Assembly (NCBI GenBank): GCA_028818385.1
Contig: JAPPNY010000102.1
Coordinates: 1 to 12,863, forward strand
Reading direction: 5' to 3'
Origin: Spirochaetaceae bacterium
GTDB taxonomy: Bacteria > Spirochaetota > Spirochaetia > SZUA-6 > Bin103
DNA: 12,863 bases
The translations under genes and the position numbers were made by a program. Of the stretch, positions 1 through 7,662 are shown piece after piece. The first letter of the stretch is position 1. Every line of letters begins with the position of its first letter. Below the pieces are notes generated by a model, which saw nothing but the letters and a program-made list of their open reading frames with translations, was not told where the DNA came from and searched no databases.

Positions 1-54
1 CGCCCCATGATCCCAACCTGCCTCAAACCGTCCGCCCCGGCTGAATAGTTACCC
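1..54. repeat. Left copy of 54-bp inverted repeat (probable mobile-element end)
   Basis: Bases 1-54 are the exact reverse complement of 12809-12862. On the minus strand, reading outward from base 52, the sequence begins GTAACTATTCAGCC, and the match to the other end stops two bases further in. That is what is expected if the element boundary is at base 52 and it extends off the window to the left. IS66-family elements conventionally begin with GTAA, so that family is a reasonable guess, but no transposase is visible and the family is not proven. The flanking 8 bp at the two ends do not match each other. Confidence 0.8.
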
Positions 55-61
55 CCGAGGT

Positions 62-67
62 TACAAT
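62..67 (+). promoter_or_regulatory. Possible -10 box TACAAT for the phosphotransferase gene
   Basis: TACAAT matches the bacterial -10 consensus at five of six positions and lies 14 nt before the GTG at 82. No convincing -35 is seen at 16-18 bp upstream, where the sequence belongs to the mobile-element end. Any -35 contribution would therefore come from the element. Confidence 0.35.
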
Positions 68-81
68 CAGGCGCGGTTCTC

Positions 82-982
82 GTGACGGACGTGATAGACC
101 TCCACGTTCTGGCGTCGCACATTCGACAGCACCTTCGGCTACGCGTGCAGTCCATCACTCCCTTCCGGGAGGGGGCGGAGTTCACCGTCTTCCGCGCGGT
201 GATCGGCACGGGGGTCAAGGCCGTGCTGAAGACGGCACCGCACGAGGACATAAGCAATGCGAACGATCCTTCGCGCTCCGCGCGCGCCCTTCTGCACCAG
301 GAAGAGCATCTGGGCCGCTACCTGCGCTCGCAGGGAATCCCGGTTCCGATCAGTCTCGGCCTGGTGACCGACGGCCCGTACCCGTGCCTGATCCAGGAGC
401 TCGTCGAGCATGACGAGAGCTGCGAGGTGAGCGACGGTCATCTGGCCCCCCTGCTGAGCCGGATACACGCCTGCACGGCGCCTCGAACCCCGGTTGCTCA
501 CGAGGGCCTGCCGTTCGCCTCCTGTATCGCACGCCGGATCGCGCGACGGGCTCATGAGCTCGAAAAGGCGACGGGAGTGTCATTCCCGGTCCCGGACACC
601 ACCCGGATCGAGAGCGTCCTCAAGCTCCGCGGCTACCGTCCGTCGCTCCTGCACATGGATATTCGTCCGCCCAACATCCTGGCGACGGCGGGCTCCATTC
701 GAGCCATCGTCGACTGGTCCAATGCCCTGATGGGAGACCCCGCCCCTGGAGTTCGCGCGAATCGCGGAGTGGTGGCGCCCATGCACGCGTCTTCGCGTCG
801 CCTACGAGAGCATCTGCGGACCACTGCGGACGCCGCGTATCGTCGACCTTCTCTATCGCCTCGACGCGGCTCTGGTCCTGGGGCTTCTGCATTCAACCGA
901 GCGGCCTGATCCCGATGCCGCGAGGACGGCCGTGTCCCGCGCAATGCAGTTGGCTGACGCTGTACGGTCGGCCATCGTGTGA
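82..982 (+). pseudogene. Aminoglycoside phosphotransferase (APH/choline kinase) family gene, frameshifted
   Basis: Family members transfer phosphate from ATP or GTP to small molecules such as aminoglycosides or other alcohols; the substrate cannot be told here. Reading from GTG 82 there is a nucleotide-loop-like FREGAEFTVFRA near residues 28-39, the catalytic loop H191-M-D193-x4-N198, and the metal-binding DWS at D211, followed by MGDPA. After A221 the frame is lost and the protein would end in a low-complexity tail at 909. Dropping one C from the run at 743-746 restores a typical tail (LEFARIAEWWRP, then IVDLLYRLDAALVLGLLH) that ends at TGA 980-982, giving about 299 residues, normal for the family. 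It may be a real pseudogene or an indel error in a C-rich stretch. The GTG start has no Shine-Dalgarno and is 30 bp from the element end. Confidence 0.85.
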
Positions 983-1039
983 TGCGGTCGCCGCCGTGTC
1001 CGGTCGGATTGAGATGGCGACGCATGAAGTCGCCTATGG

Positions 1040-1068
1040 TTGCCTCAACTAATTTCTACAAGTATATT
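1040..1068 (+). promoter_or_regulatory. Promoter of the HNH gene (TTGCCT - 17 bp - TATATT)
   Basis: TTGCCT at 1040-1045 and TATATT at 1063-1068 are separated by exactly 17 bp, in a patch much richer in A and T than its surroundings. The -10 ends only 5 nt before the ATG at 1074, so transcription would begin at or within a base or two of the start codon. No Shine-Dalgarno is present between them. Confidence 0.65.
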
Positions 1069-1073
1069 TATGT

Positions 1074-2318
1074 ATGTCCTATGCTGTCTCCGAAAGCAAG
1101 CTCACGTCCACCGTTTCCGGCCTGTCGGACGACCAGTTGCTGGAGCAGACCAGCAAGCTCGCCGGCCTCGATCACCAGATCCACGTCTTCGTCATCGATC
1201 ACCTGCGGGAGATCGAAGCCCGCCGCGTCTACCTGCGCCGCGGCTTCTCCAGCCTGTTCGACTACGTGAAGCGCGGACTCGGATACAGCGACGGCGCCAC
1301 GTGGCGGCGGATCAGCGCCATGAAGCTCTGCGCGAGGATCAAGGGCGTACGCGACCGGCTCTGGGACGGCTCGCTCACCCTGGACGCGGCCGCCCAGTTG
1401 CAGGCCGCCTTCGAGCGGCGCGATCGAGAGCGGACGCGTGGAGCCGCGACCGGGACAGGATCGGCTCTGCGGCCGAACGGCTCGGCGCAACCGGCGTCGG
1501 ACCCAAACCCGGGACCGGTGCTGGACCTGTCGGCCCAGCAGGTGCTGGTCGAGCAGGCGGCCGGCAAGAGCACTCGGGAAGTGACGAAGATGCTGGCCGA
1601 TGTGGATCCCACGCTGGTGGTGCCGACGGATCGGCTACGACCGCTGGGCTCCGGGCGCTGGGAGCTCAAGGCGGTCATCGACGCGGAGTGCCAGCGCGGG
1701 CTGGAGCAGCTCAAGGGGCTGCTCTCGCACGTCGATCCGCACATGACGCTGGGGCAGCTCGTGGGACGGCTGGTCAGCGAAGGCCTCGACCGCCATGATC
1801 CGGGCCGTCCCCCGCGGCGAGGACGGACGCGCGGCGCTGCCGCCGGTGCCGACCGAACGCGGGTGGCGCAGGGCGCGAGCTCCGACCGGGCCGATGCGTC
1901 GGCGCCGAAGCGGTCTGGCACGCACGCGGATGCAACGACTTCGGCGGCGAAGGCCCCGGAAGGCTCATCCCGCGGCGTCCCGTCGCCGGCGCAGCCTGCC
2001 GCTTCGGCGTCGATACCGAGTCAGCCGGCCCGGCCGGCGGACGGCCTTACTCCGGCGCCGGAGGAGGGCGCACGGACCCGTCGCGCCATTCCGGCAGCGG
2101 TCAGGCGAGACGTCTGGCAGCGTGACGGGGGGCGCTGCCGGTACGTCGATCCACGCACCGGACGCCGATGTCCGTCACGGCATCTGTTGCAGATCCATCA
2201 CGTGTTCCCGTACGCCTTGGGCGGAGGTGCGGAGCCGGAAAACCTCCGATTGCTGTGTTTCGCTCATCACCGCGACCGACACACAGAGCGGTCTTCACGG
2301 CGAGGGCCGCCGTCGTGA
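1074..2318 (+). CDS. HNH endonuclease domain protein
   Basis: The protein has 414 residues in three parts. The N-terminal part (about 15-90) has the leucine-rich helical pattern with the YLRRGFSSLFDYV signature common in stand-alone HNH proteins of this kind. The middle (about 240-340) is an Arg/Ala/Pro/Ser-rich, probably disordered linker. The C-terminal HNH nuclease region has DVWQRDGGRCRY, paired Cys residues, H375-H376 in IHHVFPYALGG, N390 in PENLRLLC and FAHHRDRH from H398. The HNH metal/catalytic pattern is complete, so nicking or cutting of DNA is likely, but the target and role are unknown. ATG 1074 is chosen because an excellent promoter ends 5 nt before it and no ribosome site exists, implying a leaderless message. 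It runs convergently into the methyltransferase gene with only 15 bp between stops and no visible terminator. The linker is very GC-rich compared with the promoter. Confidence 0.88.
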   Translation: MSYAVSESKLTSTVSGLSDDQLLEQTSKLAGLDHQIHVFVIDHLREIEARRVYLRRGFSSLFDYVKRGLGYSDGATWRRISAMKLCARIKGVRDRLWDGSLTLDAAAQLQAAFERRDRERTRGAATGTGSALRPNGSAQPASDPNPGPVLDLSAQQVLVEQAAGKSTREVTKMLADVDPTLVVPTDRLRPLGSGRWELKAVIDAECQRGLEQLKGLLSHVDPHMTLGQLVGRLVSEGLDRHDPGRPPRRGRTRGAAAGADRTRVAQGASSDRADASAPKRSGTHADATTSAAKAPEGSSRGVPSPAQPAASASIPSQPARPADGLTPAPEEGARTRRAIPAAVRRDVWQRDGGRCRYVDPRTGRRCPSRHLLQIHHVFPYALGGGAEPENLRLLCFAHHRDRHTERSSRRGPPS

Positions 2319-2333
2319 ACACCATAAGCCGAC

Positions 2334-3134
2334 TCAGACATGCGGATCAGCAATCATCAGAATATGATCGGCCCACAACGGAGCGGTCATCCGCCTCCAC
2401 CGCTCTACACACGCACGTTTGAAGCGCTGCAGGTCGGCGCGATCGACGTACCGTCCCAGCGGCTGGGAACCGAGAATCCAAGGGATCTCCATGTCGGCGT
2501 CCTGGAACATCCGGAATCGGCATCGCCGATGCATGAGCAATCTGAAACCCGCTTCCTCCACCGTTCGCGTGCATGAGTGATAGGTAAAGGGCGACCGGTG
2601 CACCCGGATCGGTGCTCCGTAGAACTCCTGCAGCACCGATTCCAGGAGCTCCTTTCCAGACTCGCCGTTGTCGCGCAGCGAGAACCTGGCCGCAAGAGTC
2701 CCTCCGCGTCCGATGATCCGCTTGACTTCCTTGAAAACGGCGCTCAACTCGTCCACGGAACGCAGCCAATGGAGAACGGCGTTGGTGAACACTATGTCCC
2801 ACCGATCGCCGCTCTCGGCACCAAGCCACTCGAGAAGGTCGGCGACCACGAACTCACAACCCGAGTGCGCCCGCGCCCGCGCTACCATGCCCTCGTCGGC
2901 GTCGACGCCGAGCACCCGACCGGACGACCCGACCTTCCTGCGGATCTCTTCGGTCAACTCGCCCGTGCCACTTCCCAAGTCCACGAGACGCGTGCCGTGA
3001 AGCTGCCGGTACTTCTCAAGCTCGCAAACAAGCTCCGTACCGTTGCGAAGCTGGTAGTGGCTCTGAAGACTCCGATAGTCATCCGGTAGCCACTCCGAAG
3101 AACCCTCGCGCACCCGACGCTGTGAGCGGTTCAT
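2334..3134 (-). CDS. Class I SAM-dependent methyltransferase
   Basis: This 266-residue protein has the Rossmann-type methyltransferase core: motif I VDLGSGTG at 51-58 (SAM-binding glycine loop), VLGVDAD with acidic D78 ending strand 2, VVADL at 96-100, and IVFTNAVLHWL at 114-124. The last segment and the overall plan resemble trans-aconitate 2-methyltransferase and related methyltransferase_11/25 proteins. The C-terminal third (about 175-266) is a family-variable substrate cap, so the acceptor is unknown. The start is ATG 3134 with only a weak AGG 4 nt upstream. It lies 49 nt downstream of the GH4 gene on the same strand and could be co-transcribed, but no metabolic link is evident. By eye its base composition is less GC-rich than the sugar genes, which fits separate acquisition. 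Confidence 0.85.
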   Translation of the reverse strand: MNRSQRRVREGSSEWLPDDYRSLQSHYQLRNGTELVCELEKYRQLHGTRLVDLGSGTGELTEEIRRKVGSSGRVLGVDADEGMVARARAHSGCEFVVADLLEWLGAESGDRWDIVFTNAVLHWLRSVDELSAVFKEVKRIIGRGGTLAARFSLRDNGESGKELLESVLQEFYGAPIRVHRSPFTYHSCTRTVEEAGFRLLMHRRCRFRMFQDADMEIPWILGSQPLGRYVDRADLQRFKRACVERWRRMTAPLWADHILMIADPHV

Positions 3135-3183
3135 GGAACCTGGAACGCCGACCGCGATCGTGCCGGCTCCTGGGCCATGAGCG

Positions 3184-4494
3184 CTACTCGTAGTGCGCCA
3201 GGCGGTCGCCCTCGGCCGCCCACAGCTCGTCGAACATCTGCCTGATCTTGGGCAGCGGGACCACCGCGGCGGTCAGCGGGTCGAGGGCGCAGGCGTGGAA
3301 GGCGGCCTCCCGGTCGCGTTCCAGCACCGCCTGCACGGCCAGCTCCTGCACGGCGATGTTGCTCATGTTCAGGGCCGCGCACTGCGCCGGCAGCGGTCCC
3401 ACGAAGGTGGGATGGACCCCCTCGCCGTCGGCCAGGCACGGCACCTCGACACAGCAGCGCTCCGGGAGGTTGGTGATCGAGCCGTGGTTCATGACGTTGC
3501 CATTGAAGGCGAACGGCCTCCCGGTCAGGCGCGCCTCGATGATCATCGAGGCGTATTCGTGCGAGGGGGCCAGAGGCGGCACGTCCCCTTCGCCGTCCTC
3601 CTCGCCACCCGAGTCCTTCATCCAGTCGCGCACCCGCGTGTTCTCCATCGGGATGGGGGCGCGGCTTGCGACGCCGTAGTGGTCGCGCAGCTCCGGGGTA
3701 CGGTTGAAATACGGCAGGTATTCCGAGTTGTGCGGCGTGCTCTCGGTCACGAAGTAGCCGAACTGGCGCATCATCTCGGCGCGCACCCGGTCGTCGGCGA
3801 ATGCCTCGTGCGTGTCGAGCACGTCGCGCAGCCGCGGATACAGGTCCTCCCTGCCATGGCGCAGCCTGAGCACCCACGCCTGGTGGTTGATGCCGGCCAC
3901 CAGGTAGCTCACCCGGTCGTAGTCCACCCCCAGGGCGCCGGCCAGCTTCCTGGTGGTGCCCTGCACGCTGTGGCAGAGGCCCACGTTCCGGATCGAGGAG
4001 CCGACCGAGTGCAGCCAGGTGAGCATGCACATGGGGTTGGTGTAGTTGAGCATGAGCGCGTCGGGACAGAGGCGCTCCATGTCGCGCGCGAACTGCAGGT
4101 GCTCGGGCGCCGTGCGCAGGAAGCGAAACACCCCGCCCACGCCGACCGTGTCGGCCACCGTCTGCACGACCCCGTAGGAGAGCGGGATCTCCACCTCCGA
4201 CCGGTACGGCTCGCCCCAGTACGCCGCGCCGCCGATGGAGACCGCCGTCACCACGCAGTCGGCGTCCGGCAGCAGCTCCTCGCGGTCGGTACCGGCCACC
4301 ACGGTGCCGGGCAGTCCGTGCGCGTCGATCGCGCGCTGCACGTAGTCGCGCACCTGAGCGAGCCGTCCCTCGTGGATGTCGCACAGCGCGATGGTGGAGC
4401 TGGCGAGGCTCTCGCGCGCCAGGATGTCGATGGACAGCCGGCTGCCGAAGCCGCTGCCCGCGCCGATGATCACGATCTTGGCCATGCCGTTCAC
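3184..4494 (-). CDS. GH4 family alpha-glycosidase (alpha-galactosidase/alpha-glucosidase type)
   Basis: GH4 enzymes cleave glycosides by an NAD-dependent oxidation-elimination route that needs a divalent metal, usually Mn2+, in the cytoplasm. The 436-residue protein shows the Rossmann loop GAGS at 11-14 with FG following, YTNPM with N153-P154, the metal-site motif C174-H175-S176-V177 followed by QGT, and GINH at 201-204 with H204 as the second metal ligand. The length is normal for the family. The CHSV motif is the form seen in MelA alpha-galactosidase and AglA alpha-glucosidase; alpha-galacturonidases (LplD) carry CHEV, so a neutral alpha-hexoside is favoured. The start is GTG 4494 because GGGAG (4505-4501, minus) lies 6 nt before it; the next ATG (4485) would be 15 nt away. 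It is divergent from the enolase-superfamily gene with 14 bp between starts. There is no signal peptide. Confidence 0.92.
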   Translation of the reverse strand: MNGMAKIVIIGAGSGFGSRLSIDILARESLASSTIALCDIHEGRLAQVRDYVQRAIDAHGLPGTVVAGTDREELLPDADCVVTAVSIGGAAYWGEPYRSEVEIPLSYGVVQTVADTVGVGGVFRFLRTAPEHLQFARDMERLCPDALMLNYTNPMCMLTWLHSVGSSIRNVGLCHSVQGTTRKLAGALGVDYDRVSYLVAGINHQAWVLRLRHGREDLYPRLRDVLDTHEAFADDRVRAEMMRQFGYFVTESTPHNSEYLPYFNRTPELRDHYGVASRAPIPMENTRVRDWMKDSGGEEDGEGDVPPLAPSHEYASMIIEARLTGRPFAFNGNVMNHGSITNLPERCCVEVPCLADGEGVHPTFVGPLPAQCAALNMSNIAVQELAVQAVLERDREAAFHACALDPLTAAVVPLPKIRQMFDELWAAEGDRLAHYE

Positions 4495-4496
4495 TA

Positions 4497-4502
4497 TATG
4501 CT
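4497..4502 (+). promoter_or_regulatory. Possible -10 box TATGCT giving a leaderless cycloisomerase-like mRNA
   Basis: TATGCT lies 6 nt before the ATG at 4509, with no Shine-Dalgarno between. The same hexamer occurs 7 nt before ATG 11862. No good -35 is seen. The box sits in the 14-bp divergent gap and overlaps the Shine-Dalgarno of the opposite GH4 gene. Confidence 0.4.
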
Positions 4503-4508
4503 CCCGTC

Positions 4509-5666
4509 ATGAAGATCGCCCACGTGCGCCCGACCATCCTGAGCGTCGACCTGCCGGACGGCGAGGTGTTCGCCTACTCGCAGGCCTGGTTCCTGCGCCG
4601 CCGCGCCCTGGTGGTGGAGATCGAGACCGCCGACGGCACCGTCGGATACGGGGAGGCGTTCGGTCCCCCGGCCACCAACGCGGCGCTGATCGACGAGGTG
4701 TACGCCCCGCTGCTGCTGGGGCGCGACGCGCTCGACCGCGAGACGCGGTGGCTGGAGCTCTACACCGCGATGCGCGACCACGGCCGCAAGGGGACGGCGC
4801 TGGAGGCGCTCAGCGCCGTGGACATCGCGCTGTGGGACCTGGCGGGGAAGCACTTCGGGGTGCCGTGCCACCGGCTGGCGGGGCGCAACTACCGGCGCCA
4901 GGTGGCCGCCTACGCCACCGGTTTTTACCGTAAGCGCGCCGCCGGCAGCCTCACCGGCCAGGCACCCTTGCTGGTGGAGGAAGCGCTGCGCTACGTCGAA
5001 GCGGGCTTCTCCGCCCTGAAGCTCAAGATCGGCTTCGGCATCGACGACGACGTCACGGTCGTCAACGCCGTGCGCGACGCCGTGGGGCCGGACGTGCGGA
5101 TCATGGTGGACGCCAATCACGCCTACGACCGGGCGGCGGCGCTGGAGGTGGCGCGCCGCATCCATCCGGCCGGCATCGACTGGTTCGAGGAGCCCCTGAT
5201 CCCTGAGGATCTGCGCGGGCTGGGCCGCTTCCGGCGCGAGTCACCGATTCCCATATCCACCGGCGAGGCGGAGTTCGGGCGCTGGGGCTTCGCCGAGCTG
5301 CTGCGCCACGAAGCCGCCGACATCGTGCAGCCCGACTGCTGCGCGGCCGGGGGCATCACCGAGACGCTGAAGATCGCCGACCTGGCCGACGCCGCGCACG
5401 TGCGCTGCATCCTCCACGTCTGGGGCACGGGAATCGCCGTCGCCGCCTCGCTGCAGGTGCTGGCCATGCTCGCCCCCTGCCCGCCGGCGCTCCTGCCGCG
5501 CGAGCCGTTGCTGGAGCTGGACCGCACCTGGAACCCGCTTCGCGAGGAGCTCAACCTGACCCCGCCGGCCGTCGGCCCCCGCATGACATTCACCATCCCC
5601 ACGGCCCCGGGCATCGGCTTCGAGCCCGACCGACGCGTGCTTGAGAGGTACCGGGCGACCTCGTGA
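4509..5666 (+). CDS. Enolase-superfamily (mandelate racemase group) enzyme, galactarolactone cycloisomerase-like
   Basis: The 385-residue protein carries the mandelate-racemase-group set: KLKIG with K171 and K173, metal ligands D201 (VDAN), E227 or E228 (WFEEP) and E253 (TGE), D276 in IVQPD, and general-base H303 in LHVWGTG. GRKGTALEALSAVDIALWD, AYATG, DANHAY, GIDWFEEP, HVWGTG and the ELDRTWNP tail closely follow, from memory, the Agrobacterium D-galactarolactone cycloisomerase, which opens the galactaro-1,4-lactone ring in oxidative galacturonate breakdown. That activity is the best guess; another sugar-acid dehydratase or epimerase of the same group remains possible. A uronate dehydrogenase, the usual preceding step, is not in the window. 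The ATG has no Shine-Dalgarno but a TATGCT box 6 nt upstream. The permease operon follows after 74 bp on the same strand. Confidence 0.88.
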   Translation: MKIAHVRPTILSVDLPDGEVFAYSQAWFLRRRALVVEIETADGTVGYGEAFGPPATNAALIDEVYAPLLLGRDALDRETRWLELYTAMRDHGRKGTALEALSAVDIALWDLAGKHFGVPCHRLAGRNYRRQVAAYATGFYRKRAAGSLTGQAPLLVEEALRYVEAGFSALKLKIGFGIDDDVTVVNAVRDAVGPDVRIMVDANHAYDRAAALEVARRIHPAGIDWFEEPLIPEDLRGLGRFRRESPIPISTGEAEFGRWGFAELLRHEAADIVQPDCCAAGGITETLKIADLADAAHVRCILHVWGTGIAVAASLQVLAMLAPCPPALLPREPLLELDRTWNPLREELNLTPPAVGPRMTFTIPTAPGIGFEPDRRVLERYRATS

Positions 5667-5703
5667 CCGGCGCTGCCCGCAGTCTCGGCAGGCGGTGACG
5701 AGC

Positions 5704-5732
5704 TTGCCAGCCGGCCGCCCGGCGGGTAGCCT
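5704..5732 (+). promoter_or_regulatory. Promoter of the permease operon (TTGCCA - 17 bp - TAGCCT)
   Basis: TTGCCA at 5704-5709 matches the -35 consensus at five of six positions. TAGCCT at 5727-5732 fits the loose TANNNT -10 pattern at a 17-bp spacing, 8 nt before the TTG start at 5741. The -35 element resembles the TTGCCT of the HNH promoter. The transporter genes may therefore have their own promoter in addition to read-through from the cycloisomerase-like gene. Confidence 0.45.
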
Positions 5733-5740
5733 ACGAGCGC

Positions 5741-6691
5741 TTGAGTAGCACTACCGCACCGTCAGCCGTCGTCCGACGAACCCGCTGGCAGAGACGCCTG
5801 GCCGAACTGGACCGGGCCAAGTACCTCTTCCTCCTCATGGTGCCGGGGCTCGTCTTCTTCCTCATCTTCCGCTACGTCCCCATCTACGGCGTCACCTTGG
5901 CGTTCAAGGAATTCGTCGCCGCCGACGGCATCCTGGGCAGCCCCTGGGCGGGACTGAAGTACTTCAACCGGCTGTTCACCTACCCGGGCGTGGGCCGGGT
6001 GTTCATGAACACGGTCGAGATCAGCCTGCTGCGCCTGGTGATCGGGTTCCCGGCGCCGATCATCCTGGCCCTGATGCTCAACGAGCTGCGCGTGGGCGTG
6101 TTCAAGCGCACGGTGCAGACCATCTCCTACCTGCCCCATTTTCTGTCCTGGGTGGTGATCGCCGGGCTGGTGCGGCAGGTATTGTCGCCCTCCAGCGGCC
6201 TGCTCGGCTACGTCTTCTCCCTGTTCGGTGCCCAGGCCCCGGTGCTGCTGGCCGACCAGCAGTGGTTCATCGCCATCCTCATCCTCTCCGACGTGTGGCA
6301 GTCGATCGGCTGGGGCACCATCATCTACCTGGCCGCCATCGCCGGCGTCAATCCCGAGCTGTACGAGGTGGCCACCATCGACGGCGCCGGCCGCTTCCGG
6401 CTGATGTGGCACATCACCCTCCCCTCGATCGCCCCGGCGATCGTCATCCTGTTCATCCTGCGCGTCGGCCACCTGCTGGAAGCGGGATTCGACCAGATCT
6501 TCAACCTCTACAACCCGGCGGTCTACGAGGTGGCCGACATCATCGACACCTACGTCTACCGTATGGGCCTGGAGGGCATTCAGTACAGCTTCGCCACCGC
6601 CGTCGGACTGGCCAAGAACGTGATCGGATGCATCCTGCTGCTGATGGCCAATCGCATCAGCAGGTCGTTCTCGGACGCTACCCTATGGTAG
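5741..6691 (+). CDS. ABC sugar transporter permease, LplB/YteP type
   Basis: This is one membrane half of a CUT1-type carbohydrate importer in the inner membrane. It has 316 residues with about six membrane segments. The first follows the AKYLFLLMVPGLVFFL stretch (27-42) and the YVPIYGVTLAF signature of this subfamily. The cytoplasmic EAA loop that contacts the ATPase is YEVATIDGAG...ITLP at 208-228. TTG 5741 is the only usable start: the upstream in-frame stop is at 5696-5698, no ATG or GTG lies between, and the next ATG (residue 33) would cut the first membrane helix. There is no Shine-Dalgarno, but a promoter-like pair ends 8 nt before. The stop overlaps the next permease's start. Confidence 0.93.
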   Translation: MSSTTAPSAVVRRTRWQRRLAELDRAKYLFLLMVPGLVFFLIFRYVPIYGVTLAFKEFVAADGILGSPWAGLKYFNRLFTYPGVGRVFMNTVEISLLRLVIGFPAPIILALMLNELRVGVFKRTVQTISYLPHFLSWVVIAGLVRQVLSPSSGLLGYVFSLFGAQAPVLLADQQWFIAILILSDVWQSIGWGTIIYLAAIAGVNPELYEVATIDGAGRFRLMWHITLPSIAPAIVILFILRVGHLLEAGFDQIFNLYNPAVYEVADIIDTYVYRMGLEGIQYSFATAVGLAKNVIGCILLLMANRISRSFSDATLW

Positions 6692-7599
6692 CCCTGCGAA
6701 CCTCGCTGCTTCGCCGCCGCAGCGCCGGGGACTGGGTATTCGACATCGTCAACGTCGCCCTGATCCTGCTGCTCTGCGCCACCATCGTCTACCCGTTCAT
6801 GAACCAGATCACGCTGTCGGTCAGCAATCGCTTAGATGTCCAGACGAAGGGGCTTCACCTGTTCCCCCACCTGGGCCGCATGACCATCGAATCGTACCAT
6901 CGCGTGCTGCTCGGCGGGTCGATCGTGCCGGCCTTCTTCTGGACCGTCCTGCGCACCGTCCTGGGCACCTCGATCACCGTGACCGTACTCATCATGATGG
7001 CGTACTCGCTGTCCAAGAAGTACCTGCCCTACCGGAACTTCTGGACCTTCCTGGTGGTGTTCACGATGTTCTTCTCCGGCGGGCTGGTGCCGAGCTTCCT
7101 GCTGGTCCGGTCGCTGGGGATAATGAACACGATCTGGGCCCTGGTATTGCCTACGGTGGCCAACGCGTTCTCGCTGATCATCGCCCGCAACTTCATGATG
7201 TCGGTGTCCGAGGAGCTGGCCGAGAGCGCGCGCATCGACGGCGCCAACGACGTCACCATCCTGTTCCGGATCTACGTGCCGGTGTCGATGCCGATCATCG
7301 CCACCCTGTCGCTCTGGTCGATGGTCCAGCACTGGAATTCCTGGTTCGACGCGCTGATCTACATCCAGCGGCCGCCGATCCAGATCCTGCAGGCGATCCT
7401 GCGCCGCGTGCTGATCGACGCTTCGTTCACGGCCACCAGCATCGATGAGCAGGCGCTGGCCATCGAGTTTCAGGAGTACACGCCGGAGTCGCTACGCGCC
7501 GCCATCCTGATGGTGGTGACGATCCCGATCGTGTTGACCTATCCGTTCTTCCAGCGCTACTTCGTCAAGGGCATCATGATCGGCTCGCTAAAAGGCTGA
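6685..7599 (+). CDS. ABC sugar transporter permease, LplC/YtcP type
   Basis: This is the partner half of the importer, with 304 residues and about six membrane segments. The EAA loop ELAESARIDGAND...YVPVSMP spans 177-203, and the C-terminus has the subfamily ending QRYFVKGIMIGSLKG. FFSGGLVPSFLLVRSLGIMN (130-149) is also typical of the group. The ATG at 6685 overlaps the previous stop (ATGGTAG, 7 bp shared), so translation is probably coupled; no separate Shine-Dalgarno is seen. The open frame extends back to 6262 inside the upstream gene, but that extension is a shadow. It is a close paralogue of the permease at 11862-12803. Confidence 0.93.
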   Translation: MVALRTSLLRRRSAGDWVFDIVNVALILLLCATIVYPFMNQITLSVSNRLDVQTKGLHLFPHLGRMTIESYHRVLLGGSIVPAFFWTVLRTVLGTSITVTVLIMMAYSLSKKYLPYRNFWTFLVVFTMFFSGGLVPSFLLVRSLGIMNTIWALVLPTVANAFSLIIARNFMMSVSEELAESARIDGANDVTILFRIYVPVSMPIIATLSLWSMVQHWNSWFDALIYIQRPPIQILQAILRRVLIDASFTATSIDEQALAIEFQEYTPESLRAAILMVVTIPIVLTYPFFQRYFVKGIMIGSLKG

Positions 7600-7609
7600 G
7601 CCGAGCCAA

Positions 7610-7628
7610 CGCCCCGGGTATCGGGGCG
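7610..7628 (+). promoter_or_regulatory. Intercistronic GC hairpin before the solute-binding gene
   Basis: CGCCCCG at 7610-7616 pairs with CGGGGCG at 7622-7628 around a 5-nt loop. No T-run follows, so it is not a standard intrinsic terminator. Its place between the permease stop and the strong ribosome site of the binding-protein gene suggests mRNA stabilisation or partial attenuation, which commonly sets binding-protein levels apart from permease levels. Confidence 0.5.
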
Positions 7629-7651
7629 CAACAATCCACTATCGTTCCCAT

Positions 7652-7658
7652 GAGGAGG
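7652..7658 (+). promoter_or_regulatory. Strong Shine-Dalgarno GAGGAGG of the solute-binding gene
   Basis: GAGGAGG ends 4 nt before ATG 7663. It is the only textbook-strong ribosome site in the window and fixes this start over the out-of-frame ATG at 7650. It fits the high expression usual for binding proteins. Confidence 0.75.
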
Positions 7659-7662
7659 CACG

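Noticed and set aside
3131..4537. Long alternative frames over the GH4 gene on both strands (468 and 439 residues)
   Set aside because: They are GC-rich shadows with biased composition and no recognisable motifs, whereas the GH4 frame has every expected catalytic and cofactor motif.
5673..5691. Terminator between the cycloisomerase-like gene and the first permease
   Set aside because: Only a 5-bp stem (CTGCC/GGCAG) with a 9-nt loop and no T-run; too weak to call.
6262..6684. N-terminal extension of the second permease to 445 residues
   Set aside because: The extra 141 residues are Arg/His/Pro-rich shadow sequence within the first permease; ATG 6685 gives the normal family length and overlaps the previous stop.
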